In this document: piece after piece, positions 60,094 through 64,000 of the stretch
How the letters are laid out: each line of letters opens with the position of its first letter
Position numbering within the stretch: position 1 is the first letter of the stretch
Source of the DNA: Photobacterium arenosum
Lineage (GTDB): Bacteria; Pseudomonadota; Gammaproteobacteria; Enterobacterales; Vibrionaceae
Direction: 5' to 3'
Assembly (NCBI RefSeq): GCF_014841115.1
Contig: NZ_JACYTP010000003.1
Span: 345,921 to 409,920 of the forward strand
DNA: 64,000 bases
Position numbers and translations under genes: made by a program
Notes under the pieces: model-generated
Databases searched by the model: none
Told to the model about the DNA's origin: nothing
The model's input: the letters and a program-made list of their open reading frames with translations, nothing else

Positions 60094-61468
60094 GAATATC
60101 GTGATTGTCGGTGCCGGCCCTTCTGGTATGTCGATAGCAACTACTTTGTCGGCATTTGGTATACGGTCAACAGTCATTGACGAGTCGCCAAAAGCCGGCG
60201 GTGTTATCTATCGCGGACCCTGGCGGGCAACACAAGCCATGCCGCATCTGGATGAAAGCCTGCAGAAGAACATAACGTTACAGCAGGCCCTAGTGACGGA
60301 GCACCAGCACAATATCGAATTTCTGACCGAAACGCGGGTACTTGGCCCGTTAGCCGGCAGCCAACTGCTGCTGTCCCACCATGGCAGGCTTTCTGCTCAG
60401 GATTTTGACTATTTGTTTCTGGCGACGGGCTGTCAGGAACGGAGTATTCCTTTTCCGGGTTGGCAGTTACCGGGTGTGATGCTGGCTGGTGGCATCCAGC
60501 TACAGCTCAAGAGCGGACTGGTCCGCCCTGGTCGGCAGGCAGTAATCACAGGGACAGGCCCGTTATTGGTACTGCTTGCCTGTCAGCTTCTCCGCTCAGG
60601 AGTCGAAGTGAAAGGTGTTTATGACGCCGCATCTTTCAGTGAGATGAGTAAGGAGGTGGTCGCGTTGCTTAATCGTCCGCAGATAGCACTGGAAGGTCTG
60701 TCGCTGCTTGCTTATCTCAGGTTGCATCAAGTACCGGTGAACTATGGCTGGGGGATAGTGAAAGCGGAAGGCAGTGTCAGTCTGGAGCGTGTGGCCGTAG
60801 CACCCTATAACAGCAACTGGGAAGCTGATCGGCAGAAAATGCAATGGATAGAGGCCGATTTACTGGGCGTGGGTTACGGCTTTGTGTCCCGGTCCCAGCT
60901 CGCTCAGTTAATGGATCTTGAGGTAAGAGTGGATGAATTCAGCGGACTGATTCCGGTAACAGATACATATCAGCGCAGTAGCCGCCCGAATATTTTTTGT
61001 GTCGGTGACTCTGCCCGTTTTGCCGGGGCGGATGTCGCCATTGTGGAAGGTCAGATTGCGGCTCTGGCATTGGTGGCAGAGTTGTACCCGGACAAAGTGG
61101 CCGATGTAGCGGAACGCCTCGCTGACCTGCAGAAGACGCTCAAGCGTTTGTACCGTTTTCGTGGCGCTTTTGACCGCGTTAATCAGCGTAAAAAAGGGCT
61201 GTTGAACCTGCCCGACGCCGAGACTGTAATTTGTCGCTGCGAGCAGGTAAAGCGTTCTGATATAGACAAAGCGATTGCCGAAGGCTGCCGGGATAGCATA
61301 AGCCTGAAAATGCGTACTCGTGTCACCATGGGAGACTGTCAGGGGAAAACCTGTAGTCATTATTGCTATGACAGGCTAGCAAATGAAGGCTTTCACCGTG
61401 AACAGGGCCAGTTTCGAGTCAGATTCCCATTAGATCCCATCCCTTTTGCTGCCATGGAGAACGAATAA
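60086..61468 (+). CDS. HcnB-like FAD/NAD(P)-binding subunit with C-terminal [2Fe-2S] domain
   Basis: The 460-residue protein starts with an FAD Rossmann motif (VIVGAGPSGMS) and carries a second nucleotide loop near residue 150 (GTGPLLVLLACQLL). A C-terminal BFD-like iron-sulfur domain has cysteines in ICRCEQV and DCQGKTCSHYC (about 385-430). This layout and length match HcnB and the alpha/beta subunits of nopaline, octopine and hydroxyproline dehydrogenases. Its stop overlaps the next start (TAATG). Confidence 0.88.
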   Translation: MSENIVIVGAGPSGMSIATTLSAFGIRSTVIDESPKAGGVIYRGPWRATQAMPHLDESLQKNITLQQALVTEHQHNIEFLTETRVLGPLAGSQLLLSHHGRLSAQDFDYLFLATGCQERSIPFPGWQLPGVMLAGGIQLQLKSGLVRPGRQAVITGTGPLLVLLACQLLRSGVEVKGVYDAASFSEMSKEVVALLNRPQIALEGLSLLAYLRLHQVPVNYGWGIVKAEGSVSLERVAVAPYNSNWEADRQKMQWIEADLLGVGYGFVSRSQLAQLMDLEVRVDEFSGLIPVTDTYQRSSRPNIFCVGDSARFAGADVAIVEGQIAALALVAELYPDKVADVAERLADLQKTLKRLYRFRGAFDRVNQRKKGLLNLPDAETVICRCEQVKRSDIDKAIAEGCRDSISLKMRTRVTMGDCQGKTCSHYCYDRLANEGFHREQGQFRVRFPLDPIPFAAMENE

Positions 61469-62754
61469 TGAAGCACTATGATGTGGTAATTTGCGGTGGC
61501 GGAGTTATCGGCAGTGCGGTGGCCTTCGCGTTGAGCCGTAACCGGGATCTGAATATTGCGCTGGTCGATTTCAAAAAACCGGGCAATGCGTCCCGCGCCT
61601 CTGCCGGCGGATTGTGGGCAATGGGCGAATCAACGGGGTTGGGGTGCGGGGTCATTCTGTTTAAGACGCTGTCAAAACAACTCCAGGAAGGGGCGGACGT
61701 ATCGGGTGCTTCAGCCATGAAGCCGCATATCATGCCTAAACCTTTTTTTGACCTGGCGATGATGTCAAATGCTATGTATCCGGCTTTAAATCAGGAGCTG
61801 CTGGAGAAACACGGTGTTGATATGAAATTTGAAAAAACAGGGCTGAAGTTCGTTCTGTTTGATCAATACGATCGTATTCATGCTGAACATATTGCGGCTG
61901 CTGTGCCAGATCGCCAGCAACACATTCGCTGGCTTGATAAAGCCACGTTACTGGAAGAAGAGCCGAATATAGCACCGGATGCCATTGGCGCGATGGAGTT
62001 CGATACCGACCACCAGATCAACCCTTATCGTCTGAACGATGCTTATGTCGACGCCGCGCGCCAGAACGGGGTGGACTTGTACCTTAATACCTCGATCACA
62101 GCGATTGAGCGACAGGGTAACCGTGTAACGGGCGTGCAGACGTCCCGGGGTAAATTAAGCACCGGTATGGTCATTAATGCAGGTGGGGCATGGGCTGAGC
62201 AGATCAACGTGTGGGCGACGGGCATGCAGATGCCAGTTTTCCCGGTAAAAGGACAGGTGCTGGTGTCTGAAAGGTTGCCCAAAATACTCAATAGCTGCAT
62301 TACCACCAGTGACTGTTATATTGCGCAGAAAGACAATGGCGAGATCCTGATTGGTTCAACCACTGAAGAGTGTGGCTATGACACCCGCACAGATTTGAAC
62401 CAGCTTAAATCATTGGCCCAGGGCGCGATGAAGACGATTCCTCAGTTGCGCGACATGAATATTAAACGCTGCTGGGCCGGATTGCGTCCCGGTTCCCCGG
62501 ACGAGTTGCCCATTCTGGGGCCAGTACCCGGTATTGAGGGTTATCTGACGGCTTGCGGTCATTTCAGAACAGGTATGCTGACCTCTGCGATTACCGGTAA
62601 GTTGTTGAATGAACTGGTACGTGGCGAACCAACCAGTGTGGATATCAGCCCATTTCTGTACGAGCGTTTTTTGCACGGTAATGTTGAAAAGGCTGGTGCA
62701 GCCTATTCAGCTACAGCGGGCTCAACTTCTGTGAACAGGATACCCAGTTCATGA
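61468..62754 (+). CDS. HcnC-like FAD amino-acid dehydrogenase (DadA/glycine oxidase family)
   Basis: This is the 428-residue catalytic subunit of the complex. It has a dinucleotide motif (VVICGGGVIGSAVAFAL) and the amino-acid oxidase features SRASAGGLWAMGES, VINAGGAWAEQI and RCWAGLRPGSPDELPILGP near the end. Family members oxidise glycine (HCN synthase), opines or cis-4-hydroxy-D-proline. The substrate cannot be assigned here, as no racemase, aldolase or transporter is linked. The C-terminus (about 405-428) is a short Ser/Ala-rich extension beyond HcnC. Confidence 0.88.
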   Translation: MKHYDVVICGGGVIGSAVAFALSRNRDLNIALVDFKKPGNASRASAGGLWAMGESTGLGCGVILFKTLSKQLQEGADVSGASAMKPHIMPKPFFDLAMMSNAMYPALNQELLEKHGVDMKFEKTGLKFVLFDQYDRIHAEHIAAAVPDRQQHIRWLDKATLLEEEPNIAPDAIGAMEFDTDHQINPYRLNDAYVDAARQNGVDLYLNTSITAIERQGNRVTGVQTSRGKLSTGMVINAGGAWAEQINVWATGMQMPVFPVKGQVLVSERLPKILNSCITTSDCYIAQKDNGEILIGSTTEECGYDTRTDLNQLKSLAQGAMKTIPQLRDMNIKRCWAGLRPGSPDELPILGPVPGIEGYLTACGHFRTGMLTSAITGKLLNELVRGEPTSVDISPFLYERFLHGNVEKAGAAYSATAGSTSVNRIPSS

Positions 62755-62894
62755 CCGTTCCCGAAATGGACAGCAAGGGTGGTGCTGTGCAACTACAGCG
62801 CTTTCGAATCAATGCAATCACAACAGGTGATTTCCCTTGAATCTTAGGAGTTTCTGCGGCTAAATTCAGATTATTTCGACATTAGATTCAGATA

Positions 62895-63644
62895 ATGGAA
62901 CCTTTACCATACTTAAGAGATATTCAGCTGAAACGAGAGAAAATTGACTCTTTTAGCCATTATCCGTTTTGTATTCCGGCAGTAAAAGGCCTGGATAAAA
63001 TCGACTTCAGTCCGGAGGTCACTATTTTTGTTGGTGAAAATGGCAGCGGTAAATCAACTTTACTGGAAGCTATTGCTGTCGGTATGGGGTTCAACGCAGA
63101 GGGGGGAACGAAGAATTTCAATTTTTCGACCCGAAGTACGCATTCTGAATTGTATAAGTCTATCCGTTACAACAAGTCGTTCAGGCGTTATAAGGACGGC
63201 TTTTTTCTCCGGGCTGAAAGTTTTTACAATGTCTCGACCCATATTGATGAACTGGACGAAGCACCAGGTTTCGGGCCGCCTGTGATTGATTCATACGGCG
63301 GTGTGTCCCTTCATCAACTGTCGCATGGCGAGTCATTTCTGTCATTAATGGTCGAGCGGTTTGGCGGTAAGGGCTTATATATACTGGACGAGCCTGAAGC
63401 CGCTTTATCTCCTATGCGCCAACTCTCTGTGCTCAGTCGAATGCATCAGCTGGTTCAGGATCAATCACAATTCATTATTGCTACCCATTCTCCCATGATC
63501 ATGGCGTACCCCGGCGCTCTGATTTATCAGATTGGCCCGTCCGGCATTCACCCGGTGAAATATGAAGAGACGGAACACTACGCGATTACGAAAGCTTTTC
63601 TGAATAACCCCCAACCCATGCTTGATGAGCTGTTTGTCGATTAA
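62895..63644 (+). CDS. ABC-type AAA ATPase of unknown role
   Basis: The 249-residue stand-alone ATPase has Walker [10 protein letters not shown] at 47-55, the signature-like LSHGES at 142-147, Walker B ILDEPEAALS at 163-172 and the switch histidine in THSP at 197-200. It belongs to the SMC/RecF-like group of soluble ATPases (AAA_15/AAA_21, often of unknown function). No transporter or nuclease partner is next to it. It follows the HcnC-like gene after 140 bases on the same strand, but the gap argues for its own promoter. Confidence 0.85.
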   Translation: MEPLPYLRDIQLKREKIDSFSHYPFCIPAVKGLDKIDFSPEVTIFVGENGSGKSTLLEAIAVGMGFNAEGGTKNFNFSTRSTHSELYKSIRYNKSFRRYKDGFFLRAESFYNVSTHIDELDEAPGFGPPVIDSYGGVSLHQLSHGESFLSLMVERFGGKGLYILDEPEAALSPMRQLSVLSRMHQLVQDQSQFIIATHSPMIMAYPGALIYQIGPSGIHPVKYEETEHYAITKAFLNNPQPMLDELFVD

Positions 63645-63659
63645 CGAATTGCCAATTAT

Positions 63660-63740
63660 AAGGACAGTCACGTTAATGTGCTTGGGGACAGGGATTGCAA
63701 GGACAGACACCTTAAAGAAAGTGCAAGCAAGGACAGTCAT
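63660..63740 (+). repeat. Short direct repeats AAGGACAG(T/A)CA
   Basis: Three copies, at 63660-63671 (AAGGACAGTCAC), 63699-63710 (AAGGACAGACAC) and 63729-63740 (AAGGACAGTCAT), with a related GGGGACAGGG at 63684. They are spaced 39 and 30 bases. Repeats of this GGACAGACAC type are familiar near IS200-like/Y1 transposase genes in marine gamma-proteobacteria, but no such gene is visible here. Confidence 0.55.
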
Positions 63741-64000
63741 ACAAAATGTAAAGCCATCAGGCTCTTCACTGAATTTGGTGAGTTGCTTATAAAACGCTGT
63801 TAAAAGTACCGATTTACAGCGTGCTGGAATGCAAAGTGAGATTTTATACCTCTGGCATGATTTCCAGGCGAGCAGCAGCATACGAATGTATCGCTGTTGA
63901 GGATCTGTTTGCTGTGAATGGGTTAAGGGAGCTGTACACCGGTTCGGCGCTGCCGGTTCAATTTCGGCAAAACAGCTTGAATTGACGAGGTGGTGCCAAT
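63741..64000. other. Right-edge region without a supported gene
   Basis: No gene is convincing. The longest coherent reading on the plus strand is 42 residues from an ATG at 63857 (MISRRAAAYECIAVEDLF...) to TGA at 63985. It has no ribosome site. It may be the edge of a mobile element or a decayed gene beyond the window. Confidence 0.4.

Noticed and set aside
63465..63881. A 138-codon minus-strand frame across the right-edge repeats
   Set aside because: It reads through the repeats and into the ATPase gene in antisense; frames like this arise from GGACAG-type repeats and are not real genes.

Overview
The window is a stretch of conserved core chromosome from a gamma-proteobacterium, almost certainly a member of the Vibrionaceae and most like Photobacterium (Grimontia or Enterovibrio are also possible). 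This rests on protein similarity that I recognise by eye: an OmpU-type porin, FabV as enoyl-ACP reductase, a PsrA-FadE pair, a RND pump with two fusion proteins, and a soluble-type FadE. Gene order partly follows Escherichia coli: serC-aroA-cmk-rpsA-ihfB-lapA-lapB-pyrF, sapABCDF-pspF/pspABC-ycjX-ycjF-tyrR, ybjL-grxA with nfsA close by, and pabB-nudL-sdaC-sdaA. I see no rRNA, tRNA, CRISPR array, prophage or intact insertion sequence.

Layout. 1-7.3 kb: the 5' part of a HAD phosphatase gene, ubiG, gyrA, serC and aroA. 7.4-12.7 kb: cmk, rpsA, ihfB, lapA, lapB and pyrF, covering translation, nucleotides and LPS control. 12.8-18.3 kb: a possible small membrane protein, then the sap ABC transporter operon on the minus strand. 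18.4-25.3 kb: the phage-shock module with a sigma-54 type promoter between pspF and pspA, then ycjX, ycjF and tyrR. 25.3-30.4 kb: an alkyltransferase-like gene with altered key residues, rimJ, pykA with a good HexR operator in front, hexR, and a YeeZ-like epimerase. 30.4-35.5 kb: an otherwise empty 0.58 kb gap holding a possible Cys-tailed mini-protein with its own terminator, then psrA with a palindromic operator, fadE and fabV. 35.5-44.6 kb: phoPQ, ybjL, grxA, an OmpU-like porin, nfsA, a lipoprotein of unknown function, and satP. 44.8-51.6 kb: serine uptake and deamination (sdaC, sdaA), nudL, pabB, and a class I fumarase. 51.8-59.5 kb: the three-gene RND efflux operon, a CPA1 antiporter, and pyrC. 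59.7-64 kb: an HcnABC-like three-subunit flavin/iron-sulfur dehydrogenase operon, an orphan ABC-type ATPase, and an edge region with short direct repeats.

The genes link into a few themes. One is fatty-acid turnover: psrA and fadE for degradation, fabV for synthesis. Another is the switch in central carbon use: hexR with pykA, the serine pair feeding pyruvate, fumarase, and acetate/succinate transport by SatP. A third is envelope stress and defence: sap, psp, phoPQ, lapAB, the porin and the RND pump. Most of the window is ordinary housekeeping. The parts worth a second look are the HcnABC-like operon of unknown substrate, the Cys-tailed mini-protein candidate, the Ogt-like protein that lacks the flipping arginine, and the unusual PhoQ phospho-acceptor motif.
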